DNA from: Leucobacter chromiireducens subsp. chromiireducens
GTDB lineage: Bacteria; Actinomycetota; Actinomycetes; Actinomycetales; Microbacteriaceae
Assembly: GCF_016758255.1 (NCBI RefSeq)
Contig: NZ_QYAD01000001.1
Coordinates: 186,001-250,000 of the forward strand
Reading direction: 5' to 3'
Length of the DNA stretch: 64,000 nt
Below, piece after piece: positions 1-7,877 of the stretch. The translations under genes were made by a program, and so were the position numbers. Positions within the stretch are counted from its first letter, which is position 1. Each line of letters opens with the position of its first letter. The notes below the pieces were generated by a model. The model saw only the letters and a list, made by a program, of their open reading frames with translations. It had not been told where the DNA came from and searched no databases.

Positions 1-487
1 CCGCGTTCAAGTCACCGCTCTCCATGAAGCGGGGCGTTCGGTACGCAGACCCAGAGAGCACGAGGGCATCCCACTCGGTCGGGTGTGCGTTCAGAATGCG
101 CTGCGCCATGAGCGAGCCCCACGAGTGCGCAAACATGACCAGCGGCACGCCGGGGGTGCGCTCGCGCGCAATGTCGGTGAGCTGGAGGATCTCCGCTTCC
201 GTCGCGCGGAGGCCACCCGGGCCGAGCTTGCCGAGGAGGCTGAGCTCGCCGCCGTGCTGGCGGCGGCCGGTCTCGCCGTGCCCGCGATGATCATCCGCGA
301 TCACGGTAAACCCAGCCTGGGTGAGCTGGCGCGCGAATGCGTCGTAGCGCAGCGCGTGCTCGCCAATGCCGTGTGCGATCTGCACGATTGCGATCGGTTC
401 AGCGGCGGCCCACTCGTAGGCCGAGATTTCGACGCCGTGCGCGTCGACATAGCTGAACTCCGTGCGTGCCTCGGGTGCGGTGCTCAT
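1..487 (-). CDS. alpha/beta hydrolase, S33/monoglyceride-lipase-like (3' end cut by window)
   Basis: The reading frame starts with ATG at 487 and runs off the left edge, leaving about 162 N-terminal residues. It shows an alpha/beta-hydrolase fold: QIAHGIGEH near residue 40 (oxyanion region), DDHRGHGET near 65-73, and the nucleophile elbow AHSWGS with Ser122. This arrangement is typical of serine aminopeptidase S33/monoacylglycerol lipase-like enzymes. The acid and histidine of the triad would lie beyond the window. No signal peptide is visible, so it is probably cytosolic. There is no Shine-Dalgarno sequence; a GAGAAT hexamer lies 6 nt before the start, suggesting a leaderless mRNA. The substrate cannot be told from the sequence. 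Confidence 0.85.
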   Translation of the reverse strand, partial: MSTAPEARTEFSYVDAHGVEISAYEWAAAEPIAIVQIAHGIGEHALRYDAFARQLTQAGFTVIADDHRGHGETGRRQHGGELSLLGKLGPGGLRATEAEILQLTDIARERTPGVPLVMFAHSWGSLMAQRILNAHPTEWDALVLSGSAYRTPRFMESGDLNA

Positions 488-493
488 GCCCCC

Positions 494-499
494 ATTCTC
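494..499 (-). promoter_or_regulatory. candidate -10 box of a leaderless hydrolase transcript
   Basis: GAGAAT on the minus strand lies exactly 6 nt before the ATG at 487. The gene has no purine-rich ribosome binding site. No convincing -35 was found; the 26-bp inverted repeat begins 17 nt further upstream. Confidence 0.35.
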
Positions 500-515
500 C
501 CCGCTGCCCACCCGA

Positions 516-580
516 TCGGGGTCACTTTGGCAGGGTGTCGCCTGGGGAGAGCGTGCGACACCCTGCCAAAGTGACCCCGA
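516..580. repeat. intergenic inverted repeat, copy 1
   Basis: A perfect 26-bp inverted repeat (516-541 with 555-580) has a 13-nt loop. The arm begins TCGGGGTCACTTTGGCAG. It lies between the amidohydrolase gene (ending at 617) and the hydrolase start at 487. A second, nearly identical element is at 32992-33058. No T-run follows either arm, so it is not a classical intrinsic terminator, although it could still end or stabilise transcripts. The shared sequence at two unrelated loci points to a dispersed REP-like family. Confidence 0.85.
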
Positions 581-616
581 TTCGCAGGGCCAGGGCGGGC
601 GGGGAAGCCGGGCAGG

Positions 617-2257
617 CTAGCGGCGGTGCGCCACCGCGCCGTCCACCAGCGTGAGGGCGGCGCCGGTGCCGAGCAGCTCGGCGGGCGCGCCCGCCAGCGG
701 GTCGGCGGTCCACACCGCAACGTTTGCGCGGTACCCGGAGGCGATGCGTCCGAGCTCCTCGCCACGGCCGGTCGCGGTGGCCGCGCCGAGGGTGAGCGCC
801 TCGAGCGCCTGCGCCGGCGTGAACACGCGCTCGGGCTGGTAGGGCGCGCGGCTGCGATCGAGCGCCGACTCTGCGGTGAGCGCGATGAACAGGTTGTCGG
901 GCGCGACGTGCGGCGCGGTGGGCGCATCGGTGCCGAGCGCGAGCGCGACGCCCGACTCCCGGAACTTGTGCCACGGGAAGCCGGTTGTGGCGCGCTCGTC
1001 GCCGAGCACCGCCTGCCAGTTGTCGAGCACCGCGGGGTCGCAGTGCACGGGCTGCATCGAGGCCGTGACGCCGAGCGCCGCCATGCGGGCAATCGTGTCG
1101 TCGGCAACGTACTCGAGGTGCTCAACGCGCGCCCGGCGGTCGGCGCGCGGGCCGTTCACCCGGATGCACTCCTGCACCATGTCGAGCGCGATGGTGCTCG
1201 CCTCATCGCCGATCGCGTGCAACGCGAGCTGCAGCCCGGCAGCGTCGGCCGCGACGGCCACGGGAAGGGCAAACTCGCGCTCCCAGATGGGGCCGGGCAG
1301 CGCGCCGTTCGCGTAGGGCGCGCGCATGCTCGCGGTGCAGGCATCGATGACGCCGTCGAGAATGAACTTCACGCCGACGATCTTCAGCCAGGCGTCGCCA
1401 TACTCGGCGGCAAGCTCGTCGCGCACCCGCGCGATCTGTGCGATCTGCGCGACGTCGGTCGCAACATCGCCGGAGGCGGTGAGCAGCCAGTGCGCATTCA
1501 CGGGGAAGGGGAGACGCCCGTCGCGGTCGAGCAGGCGCCGGTAGGTCGCCACCTCGGCCTCGCCGAACGACATTTCCGTCGCGCCGGTCACCCCGGTCTC
1601 GAGGTACGCGTCGAACGCGGCGGCGAGGTAACGATCCCGATCATCCTGACTGCGCACCGCATCGAGGTAGCCCCATGCGTGCGTCATCGCCGCGGTCTCG
1701 AGCAGGAACCCGGTGGCGTCACCGTTCTCGTCGCGCACGATCTCGCCGCCCACGGGGTTCGGGGTGTCGCGTGTGATGCCCATCGCCTCAAGCGCCGCGG
1801 TGTTCACCCACACCGAGTGCAGATCGTTCGCGTCGAGAATGACGGGAACGTCGGCGACGACCTCGTCGATCATGGCTGCGGACGGCTGCACGCCGGCGGG
1901 GAAGATGTCGAAGAGCCAGCTCGTGCCGAGGAGGCGGGGTGCGTCGGGGGCCGCCGCGCGGGCTGCGGCGAGGCGCTGCTGCACCTCGGCGAGGGTCTTC
2001 GCGTCGCGCAGCTGTACCTTCGAGAGCGACTCGCCGAGCATGAGCATGTGGGCGTGGCCCTCGACGATGCCAGGCGTGGCCACGGCGCCGCCGAGATCGA
2101 CCTCGGTCGCGTCGGGGCCCGCGGCGAGCCGCACCGACTCCAGATCGCCCGCGGCGAGCACCAGCCCGTCGCGCACGGCGAAGCTCTCGCGCGGAGCAAC
2201 CGCTGCGTCGCCGGTGAAGACGGTTGCGTTGCGGTAAAGGGTGGTCTCGGAGCTCAT
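617..2257 (-). CDS. YtcJ-type amidohydrolase
   Basis: This 546-residue protein has the amidohydrolase-superfamily layout. A short N-terminal beta-sandwich part is followed by EGHAHM (metal-binding HxH, residues 68-70), and further metal or catalytic motifs NAHWLL, LHAIGDE, RVEHLEY and LGTDAP come towards the C-terminus. Length and motifs match the YtcJ/exoenzyme-regulatory-like group, which hydrolyses amide or imide bonds of mostly unknown substrates. No signal peptide is seen. The ATG at 2257 is preceded by a GAAAGAAAG purine stretch. It is co-oriented with the MFS gene upstream (163 bp gap), so co-transcription is possible. Confidence 0.9.
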   Translation of the reverse strand: MSSETTLYRNATVFTGDAAVAPRESFAVRDGLVLAAGDLESVRLAAGPDATEVDLGGAVATPGIVEGHAHMLMLGESLSKVQLRDAKTLAEVQQRLAAARAAAPDAPRLLGTSWLFDIFPAGVQPSAAMIDEVVADVPVILDANDLHSVWVNTAALEAMGITRDTPNPVGGEIVRDENGDATGFLLETAAMTHAWGYLDAVRSQDDRDRYLAAAFDAYLETGVTGATEMSFGEAEVATYRRLLDRDGRLPFPVNAHWLLTASGDVATDVAQIAQIARVRDELAAEYGDAWLKIVGVKFILDGVIDACTASMRAPYANGALPGPIWEREFALPVAVAADAAGLQLALHAIGDEASTIALDMVQECIRVNGPRADRRARVEHLEYVADDTIARMAALGVTASMQPVHCDPAVLDNWQAVLGDERATTGFPWHKFRESGVALALGTDAPTAPHVAPDNLFIALTAESALDRSRAPYQPERVFTPAQALEALTLGAATATGRGEELGRIASGYRANVAVWTADPLAGAPAELLGTGAALTLVDGAVAHRR

Positions 2258-2420
2258 GGGACTCGCTTTCTTTCGATTGGGATCGGGACCTCGCCGTCAC
2301 GGCGCGTGTCCCCGGGGAAATCGGAGGGCCTGCTGCGATCGTACGGGGTACGGCCGGGTGCTGGGTGTGCGGCGCGTTCGCGAGCGGGCCGCCGCCGCCG
2401 GGCGCCTCTGGGCGCGGCGG

Positions 2421-3626
2421 CTAGCTCGCGCGCTCGCTTGCGCGGGCCAGGGCGCGCTCCGCGCCGACCGAGACGCGGGCGATCATCACGGTGGGCACGA
2501 TCACGAGGAAGCTCACGAGCCCGGTGATGAGGGTGAAGCCCGGGATCCCGATCCCCTCAATGAGTGCACCGCCGATGAGCGGGGCGAAGCTCGAGCCGAC
2601 GAGGTACGCGCCGAGCAGGGGGCCCGACCAGCGGCCGCGCGCGTCGAGCCCGGCGGCGGTGGCGATGAACAGCGCAAAGGCGAACGCGTAGATCGTGTTG
2701 ACCGCGATGATCAGGGCCGCGAGCAGGATGGGATCCGTCGCGAAGCCGATGGCGATCTTGAACGCGCCGCCCAGGGCGAGGGCGATGGCGAGGGGGACGG
2801 CGCGGCCGATGCGTGCCCCGAAGATTGAGACGATGAGCATGCCGAGAATGCCGCCGGCAGCGGCGAGGCTGAGGGCGAAACCGAGCGGCTGCTCCCCGAG
2901 GCCGACGGCGTCGCCGAGCACGGGCGCCATGGTCCAGATCGCGTCCTCGCTCGTGCCCCACAGCGGGAACACGATGAGGATCGCGATGCCCGCGATCGTG
3001 ATGCGACGCGGCTCCGCGATCTGCAGGCTTGTGGTCACGTCAACGGGAGCGGCGTGCTCCGGGGTGTCGGGCAGCCAGGCGGCAAGCGCGAGGCCCGCGA
3101 GTGAGATCAGCGCGAGGGTGCCGAAGACGCTGCCCTGGGTGATGCCGAGCACGGGCACGATAGCCAGGATGATCGTGATGAGCACCCGGTTGACGAGGCC
3201 GCTCGTAGCGGAGACCCGGTTTGGGTTGCGCAGGGCCGCGATCGCCGCACCGGAGGTGGAAATCGCGGCGCCCACGCCCGCACCGCCGACGATGAGGCCG
3301 GTGACGGCAGCGCCCGGGGCAGGCACGAGGGCGGCGACGCCGAAGGCCAGCACCGCGACCGCGAGGCCGGCGACCGCGAGTGGGCGTCGCGCGCGTCCCG
3401 CCGCGAGGCGCGAGGTGCCGAGGCCGACGACGGCGGACGCGAGTAGCGCCCAGGTGAGGATGTTGCCGCTCGCGATGACGTCGAAGCCGAGGCCCGCGAG
3501 GGCGGTCATGACGAACGGCGCGAGGTTGGCCATCATGAGGCTCGCGAGCGCGATGATGAACGTCGCGCTGCCGTTTCGAACGGTGAGCGGGTGGCGCGGG
3601 TCTGTCGCGGTGGGGGTGATGGTCAC
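2421..3626 (-). CDS. MFS transporter
   Basis: About 401 residues with roughly twelve hydrophobic segments make this a single-polypeptide major facilitator transporter, probably of the drug/metabolite exporter type. I chose the GTG at 3626 because GGAGAAG lies about 6-9 nt upstream. A GTG at 3647 in the same frame would add seven residues but has no ribosome binding site. It is transcribed divergently from a TetR-family regulator, and a palindrome lies between them, so repression by that regulator is likely. The substrate is unknown. Confidence 0.88.
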   Translation of the reverse strand: MTITPTATDPRHPLTVRNGSATFIIALASLMMANLAPFVMTALAGLGFDVIASGNILTWALLASAVVGLGTSRLAAGRARRPLAVAGLAVAVLAFGVAALVPAPGAAVTGLIVGGAGVGAAISTSGAAIAALRNPNRVSATSGLVNRVLITIILAIVPVLGITQGSVFGTLALISLAGLALAAWLPDTPEHAAPVDVTTSLQIAEPRRITIAGIAILIVFPLWGTSEDAIWTMAPVLGDAVGLGEQPLGFALSLAAAGGILGMLIVSIFGARIGRAVPLAIALALGGAFKIAIGFATDPILLAALIIAVNTIYAFAFALFIATAAGLDARGRWSGPLLGAYLVGSSFAPLIGGALIEGIGIPGFTLITGLVSFLVIVPTVMIARVSVGAERALARASERAS

Positions 3627-3673
3627 GGGAATCTTCTCCGGCTGCACTGGCGGTGAGACGCTTCGAGCGAATT

Positions 3674-3692
3674 AATCGAAACGGTTTCGGTT
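3674..3692. promoter_or_regulatory. probable TetR operator between MFS and TetR genes
   Basis: A 19-bp near-perfect palindrome, AATCGAAACGGTTTCGGTT, sits in the divergent intergenic region, with the core CGAAAC-G-GTTTCG at 3677-3689. A central location between a TetR regulator and a transporter is the usual setting for an autoregulatory operator. Binding is inferred. Confidence 0.6.
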
Positions 3693-3753
3693 TTAGTGTG
3701 TATCGTGCCCCGTGTGGGAGGATCTGTCAAGCAGCACCAACGAAGGGACCCCC

Positions 3754-4371
3754 GTGGCGAGACCCCGCACCGCCCGGCTCAGCCGAGAGATCATCGGGAG
3801 GGCCGCGCTCGACTACGTCGACGCCGGCCACGACCTGCAACTCGTGCCCCTCGCCAAGCGCCTCGGCGTCAGTGTCTCGTCCCTCTACCACCACGTCGAT
3901 GGGCGCGACGGCGTCATTCGTGCGCTGCGCGAGGTGCTCGTCACCGAGTACATCGCGGTCGCGCCGGAGCACACCGACTGGGAAAGCCGCATCCGCAGCG
4001 AGGTGGAGCTCACCTGGCGCATGTACGCCGACCACCCGCGCGCACTCGAGCTCATGCTCACGGTGGTGATCGACGAGCCTGACGTGCTGCGGTTCTACAG
4101 TGCGCTCGCCGCAGCGCTTGGCGACGCCGGCGTGCCCGACACCGAGATCCTCACCACGATCGAGGTGATCGACGCGTTCACCTTCGGTGCCGCGCTCGAC
4201 GCGCTCTCACCCGACACGATCCTCGATCCCGAGCACTCGGGTCCCGTGCTCGGCCCGCTGCTGCGCCGCCACCCCTTAGGGGCCGAGCGCAACCGGCGCG
4301 TGTTCGACCGGGGTCTCGACTTCATCATCGCGGGCATCCGCGCGCGGGTCGCGGCGGGAGTGCAGGAGTGA
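3754..4371 (+). CDS. TetR-family transcriptional regulator
   Basis: This 205-residue protein has an N-terminal TetR helix-turn-helix (about residues 8-55, containing VPLAKRLGVSVSSLYHHV) and a divergent ligand-binding C-terminal domain. GTG at 3754 is preferred over the in-frame ATG at 3712 because GAAGGGA precedes it and the homologous region begins with ARPRTARLS. It probably represses the divergent MFS gene and itself through the palindrome at 3674-3692. The stop overlaps the start of the following hydrolase (GTGA), so the two are translationally coupled. Confidence 0.88.
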   Translation: MARPRTARLSREIIGRAALDYVDAGHDLQLVPLAKRLGVSVSSLYHHVDGRDGVIRALREVLVTEYIAVAPEHTDWESRIRSEVELTWRMYADHPRALELMLTVVIDEPDVLRFYSALAAALGDAGVPDTEILTTIEVIDAFTFGAALDALSPDTILDPEHSGPVLGPLLRRHPLGAERNRRVFDRGLDFIIAGIRARVAAGVQE

Positions 4372-5300
4372 TCGGCTGGCTGCGCCGGCGGGCCGAGAAG
4401 CGCCGTCTGCACATCACGGACATCGCGGTGCCAGGTCCCGCGCGCGGCCGCGAGGTGGGTGCGCCGAATCGCGTGGGATCGGAATCGGTGCCGGTGCGCG
4501 TCTACGAGCCGGCGCGTGCCTGGGCGACGCTCGTCTGGGCGCACGGCGGATCGTTTGTGCGCGGCACACTGGACTGGCCGGAGGCCGACTGGGTGGCGCG
4601 GAGTTTCGCCGCGGCCGGCATCCGGGTGTACTCGGTGGACTACGCGCTCGCGAGCGACGGGGTCAAGGCGCCTGCCCCGGGCAACGACGTGGCTGCCGTG
4701 CTCGACTGGGTGGCGCGCGAGGATCGCGCGCGAGCAGACCGGGATCGCGGGGCGGGGCCCACGCCACTCGTCATCGGCGGAGCGAGCGCCGGCGCGCACC
4801 TCGCCGTGCTCGCCGCCTTGAACCGCGCCGAGCATGCCGCCCTGGGCGATGGTCGGCCCGCCGACGCGCTGCTGTTGGAATACCCCACCCTGCATCGCGT
4901 GCAGCGCGCCGACGCGGCGATCAGCGCGGCCACCGCGACGCTGCCCGCGCAGCGCCGCTTTGACGCGCAGCGCATCGCTGAGATGTACGCGTTCTATCTG
5001 GGGTCCGCTGCCGGTGAGCCGCTCGCGGGCGGCGCCTGCGTGGCGGGTGAGCTTCCGCCCGAGCGCCTCGCGCTGCTCCCCGCCACCGTCCTCGTGCACG
5101 CCGACGCAGACGACCTGCGGGCCTCCGGCGAGCAGTTCGCCGAACAGCTGCGCGCCGCGGGCGTGGACGTTGCCGAGTCCGTGCAGCGGGGCACCGTGCA
5201 CGGGTACCTGAACCGCCCCGAGGAGCACGAGCGTGCCCGCGACGACGCGCGCGCGACGATCGCACACTTTGTCGCCGAGCTGCGACGGATCACCGCGTAG
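4368..5300 (+). CDS. alpha/beta hydrolase, HSL/fold-3 family
   Basis: This 310-residue esterase-like protein carries the hormone-sensitive-lipase oxyanion motif HGG (WAHGGSF, near residue 59) and the nucleophile elbow GGASAG (Ser near residue 140). The Asp of HADADDLR and the His of TVHGYL probably complete the triad. No signal peptide is visible. The start overlaps the TetR stop by GTGA, so it belongs to that transcription unit and may act on the same compound family that the MFS protein exports. The substrate is unknown. Confidence 0.87.
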   Translation: MIGWLRRRAEKRRLHITDIAVPGPARGREVGAPNRVGSESVPVRVYEPARAWATLVWAHGGSFVRGTLDWPEADWVARSFAAAGIRVYSVDYALASDGVKAPAPGNDVAAVLDWVAREDRARADRDRGAGPTPLVIGGASAGAHLAVLAALNRAEHAALGDGRPADALLLEYPTLHRVQRADAAISAATATLPAQRRFDAQRIAEMYAFYLGSAAGEPLAGGACVAGELPPERLALLPATVLVHADADDLRASGEQFAEQLRAAGVDVAESVQRGTVHGYLNRPEEHERARDDARATIAHFVAELRRITA

Positions 5301-5307
5301 CGCGAGC

Positions 5308-5826
5308 TCAGATCATGTACTCGAGCTCGCGGTAGGCGCCGCGGTAGAACAGCAGCGGCGCGCGATCCGGATCAGTGGAGAGCCCGCTCACCCGGACGAG
5401 GAAGATCAGGTGGTCGCCCGCCTCGATCTCGCGCTCGATCTCGCCCGCCACCCAGCCCGTGCCCCCGTCGAGCACGGGTGCGCCGTTGCTCGGCGAGGGC
5501 GACCACTCGACGCCCTGCCACTTGTCGGTGCCCGAGCGCGCGAACTGGCCGCTGAGGTGCTGCTGCTCGGCGCTCAGAAAGTTCACCACCACGCGGCCGT
5601 GCGCGCGCACCGCGCCGAGGCTGCGCGAGGTGCGCGCGATCGAGAACGAGATGAGCGGCGGCTCGATGGAGACACTGTAGAACGACTGGCAGGTGAAGCC
5701 CACCGGGCCGTCGGCGCCGTGCGTGGTGATCACGGTGATGCCGGAAGCGAAGCCGCCCATCGCGTCGCGGTAGCTCCGCTCGTCGAAGGGCAGCGGGGTG
5801 GCCGCCGCTGTGGCCTGGGCGCTCAT
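5308..5826 (-). CDS. flavin reductase domain protein
   Basis: This 172-residue single-domain flavin reductase (split-barrel FMN-binding) has the typical FASGITVITT...GFTCQSFYSVSIEPPLISFS block at about residues 20-60. Such proteins supply FMNH2 to two-component monooxygenases. ATG at 5826 overlaps the stop of the upstream FMN reductase (ATGA), so the two form an operon. The divergent neighbours are two luciferase-like monooxygenases that need reduced FMN, which fits this role. A longer in-frame start at 5886 would overlap the neighbour by 64 bp and is unlikely. Confidence 0.9.
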   Translation of the reverse strand: MSAQATAAATPLPFDERSYRDAMGGFASGITVITTHGADGPVGFTCQSFYSVSIEPPLISFSIARTSRSLGAVRAHGRVVVNFLSAEQQHLSGQFARSGTDKWQGVEWSPSPSNGAPVLDGGTGWVAGEIEREIEAGDHLIFLVRVSGLSTDPDRAPLLFYRGAYRELEYMI

Positions 5827-6344
5827 GCGCGTGCCCCCGCCGCTGCGCCAGCTGAGGGGAGGAGATCGAGCTGGGTGCTCGCCCACTCGTCAAGAATCTC
5901 GGCGCGGCGATCGAATTTCGGTGTGGGGAAGGCGAGGCCGCGGGTGGGCACGCTCGCGCCGAGCTCGACGAGCAGGGGGCGGAGCGTGAACTCGACGGCC
6001 AGGGTGTGTTCCTCGGAGGCGATGGTGAAGATCGGGATCGCGGTGACCCCCTCGAGCCCGCGCGCCGGGAAACGGTCGAGGAACGATTTGAGGAGGCCGG
6101 TGTAGCTGGCCTTGTAAGTCGGGGTGGCGATCACCGCGAGCGTGGACTCGCGCAACTGATCGAGTGCCGGGTCGAGGGTGGCCGAGGGCCAGGCGAACAG
6201 CTCGGTGGCGTGGTCAATGAGGTCGACCGTGGGGTGAATGGCCGCGCCCGTGCGCTGCGCCACCCGCTGCGCGAGCTCCTCCGCGACCTGGCGGGTGCGG
6301 GAGTGTGGCTTCGGGTTTCCGACGATGACGGAGATGGTGGACAC
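5823..6344 (-). CDS. NAD(P)H-dependent FMN reductase (SsuE/MsuE-like)
   Basis: This 173-residue protein has a flavodoxin-like fold. The N-terminal VIVGNPKPHSRTR phosphate-binding loop is followed by ATPTYKASYTGLLKSFLDRFP, which is characteristic of SsuE/MsuE NADPH:FMN reductases. GTG at 6344 is chosen because AAAGGGA precedes it at good spacing; the in-frame upstream start at 6416 lacks one. It is first in a two-gene operon, divergent from the FMN-dependent monooxygenases. A short UUCG-capped hairpin lies in its 5' leader. Likely role: production of FMNH2 for sulfur-compound oxygenation. Confidence 0.9.
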   Translation of the reverse strand: MSTISVIVGNPKPHSRTRQVAEELAQRVAQRTGAAIHPTVDLIDHATELFAWPSATLDPALDQLRESTLAVIATPTYKASYTGLLKSFLDRFPARGLEGVTAIPIFTIASEEHTLAVEFTLRPLLVELGASVPTRGLAFPTPKFDRRAEILDEWASTQLDLLPSAGAAAGARA

Positions 6345-6365
6345 GAGGATCCCTTTCTGGCGTTG

Positions 6366-6381
6366 CGCGTCCGAAGACGCG
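6366..6381 (-). promoter_or_regulatory. UUCG tetraloop hairpin in the FMN-reductase leader
   Basis: Read on the minus strand, the leader has CGCGTC-TTCG-GACGCG, a 6-bp stem closed by a C(UUCG)G tetraloop, ending about 21 nt before the GTG start at 6344. Its role is unknown; it may stabilise the mRNA or modulate translation. Confidence 0.45.
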
Positions 6382-6584
6382 GCGCACGCTCGTCCGTGTG
6401 TGGCGCTGGGAGCCACGGCAGATAGGTCTGATCCACGGTGTGATGTCGCGGAGTGGCCGGGGATCTCATCCCGCGGAACTGGGGCCAGTGTAGGTCGACC
6501 CGGGGTGCCCGTTCAGGGCGCGCGCAACACGACGTAACGGTCATTCTTCGTCACATTGGTGGACAGGGGTGGGCGGCATAAACA

Positions 6585-6590
6585 TAAGCT
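6585..6590 (+). promoter_or_regulatory. candidate -10 box of a leaderless monooxygenase transcript
   Basis: TAAGCT ends 6 nt before the ATG at 6597. TGGACA at 6560-6565 is a possible -35 with a 19-bp spacer. No Shine-Dalgarno sequence precedes the start. The 252-bp divergent region 6345-6596 otherwise holds no recognisable gene. Confidence 0.4.
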
Positions 6591-6596
6591 CTCCGC

Positions 6597-7877
6597 ATGT
6601 CTCCCATAACTCAACCCACCGCATTCACCGTCGGGGTGGCCCTCGATGGGGCCGGCCAGCATCCCGCCGCCTGGCGCGAACCCGACGCTCAGCCCGAGGC
6701 GCTCTTCACCGCCGGCTACTGGACCGAGCTGCTGCGCACAGCCGACGCTGCGGGGCTTGACTACGCCACCCTCGACGATTCGCTCAGCCTGCCGCACCCC
6801 GCAGCTGACGAAGCCGCGACCCCGCGTGCCGATCGTGTGGGCGGGCGGCTCGACGCGCTGCTCACCGCGAGCTGGGTCGCGCCGCGCACCACCGGCATTG
6901 GTCTGATTCCCACCGTCACCACGACGCACACGGAGCCGTTCCACGTCGCCACCGCGCTGCAGACCCTCGACCACGTGTCCGAGGGGCGCGGCGGATGGCA
7001 GCTGCGCATCTCCGGCGACGCGGCCTCGGCGGACGCGTTCGGCCGCCGGCCCGCCCCCGCGGTGGACCTGGGGGAGGTGGCGGCGGGGCGCCCCGATCCC
7101 GCGCTGGATGAGCTGCTGAGTGAGGCGGGAGACGTTGCCGAGGTCGCCCGGCGGCTGTGGGCGAGCTGGGACGCCGACGCCATCATCCGTGATGACGCGA
7201 GCGGCCGCTTTCTCGACCGCGACCGCGTGCACCACATCAACTTCGCGGGCGAGCGCTTCTCCGTGGCCGGCCCATCGATCGTGCCGCGTTCGCCGCAGGG
7301 CCAGCTGCCCATCACGGTACTGTCGCACTCCCCACGGGTGCACGAGCTCGCTGCCGAGGCCGCCGACGTGGTGTTCGTGACCCCCGAGAGCCCGTCGGCA
7401 CGGGCGGGCGCATCGCGCGAGCTGACGATCGCCGAGGTGATCGCGCGGGTGCGCGCCGCCGAGCGACGCGTGGGCCGCGCGGGCAGTGCGCGAGAGCCGC
7501 TGCGCATCGTGGTCGACCTCGTGGTGGCGCTCGACACCGCGAGCGAGGCAGCGGCCGATCGGCTTGCACGGCTCGATGCGGCAGCGGGGGAGACGTTTGA
7601 GAGCGATGCCCGCATCGTTACTGGCGGCGTCGCCCAGCTTGCCGACGAGATCGAGCGGCTGCGTGACGCCGGGGTCGATGGGGTGCGGCTGCGGCCACTC
7701 ACGCTGCCGGGCGACCTGCGCGAGATCACCGCGACCCTCCTCCCGCTGCTCCGAGCGCGGGGGATCGCGAGTGCCGTGGGTGCACCGCGGTCGCTCCGCG
7801 AGCGCTTCGGCCTCGACCCCGCCCCGCAGCGCCTACGCGAACACGCCACCCCCGAGAACCAGGAGCACGCGGCATGA
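6597..7877 (+). CDS. LLM-class flavin-dependent monooxygenase (CmoO/YtmO-like role)
   Basis: This 426-residue protein has a luciferase-like TIM-barrel. It includes GIGLIPTVTTTHTEPFHVA near residue 100, followed by DHVSEGRGGWQ, the usual substrate/flavin face of the family. A variable insertion follows, with the conserved SWDADAIIRDDASGRFLD region also present in the next gene. It needs FMNH2 from a partner reductase, and two such reductases are divergent. It is first in a tightly coupled operon (ATGA overlap with the next gene). By analogy with B. subtilis ytm genes it may oxygenate an S-substituted cysteine, but the substrate is inferred. Confidence 0.88.
   Translation: MSPITQPTAFTVGVALDGAGQHPAAWREPDAQPEALFTAGYWTELLRTADAAGLDYATLDDSLSLPHPAADEAATPRADRVGGRLDALLTASWVAPRTTGIGLIPTVTTTHTEPFHVATALQTLDHVSEGRGGWQLRISGDAASADAFGRRPAPAVDLGEVAAGRPDPALDELLSEAGDVAEVARRLWASWDADAIIRDDASGRFLDRDRVHHINFAGERFSVAGPSIVPRSPQGQLPITVLSHSPRVHELAAEAADVVFVTPESPSARAGASRELTIAEVIARVRAAERRVGRAGSAREPLRIVVDLVVALDTASEAAADRLARLDAAAGETFESDARIVTGGVAQLADEIERLRDAGVDGVRLRPLTLPGDLREITATLLPLLRARGIASAVGAPRSLRERFGLDPAPQRLREHATPENQEHAA

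Noticed and set aside
484..654. small open frames running through the inverted repeat at 516-580
   Set aside because: They exist only because the palindrome is open on both strands. No start signals or homology.
626..2527. 633-codon open frame on the plus strand opposite the amidohydrolase
   Set aside because: Composition rich in Arg, Gly, His and Val with no domain motifs. It is the antisense shadow expected in GC-rich DNA.
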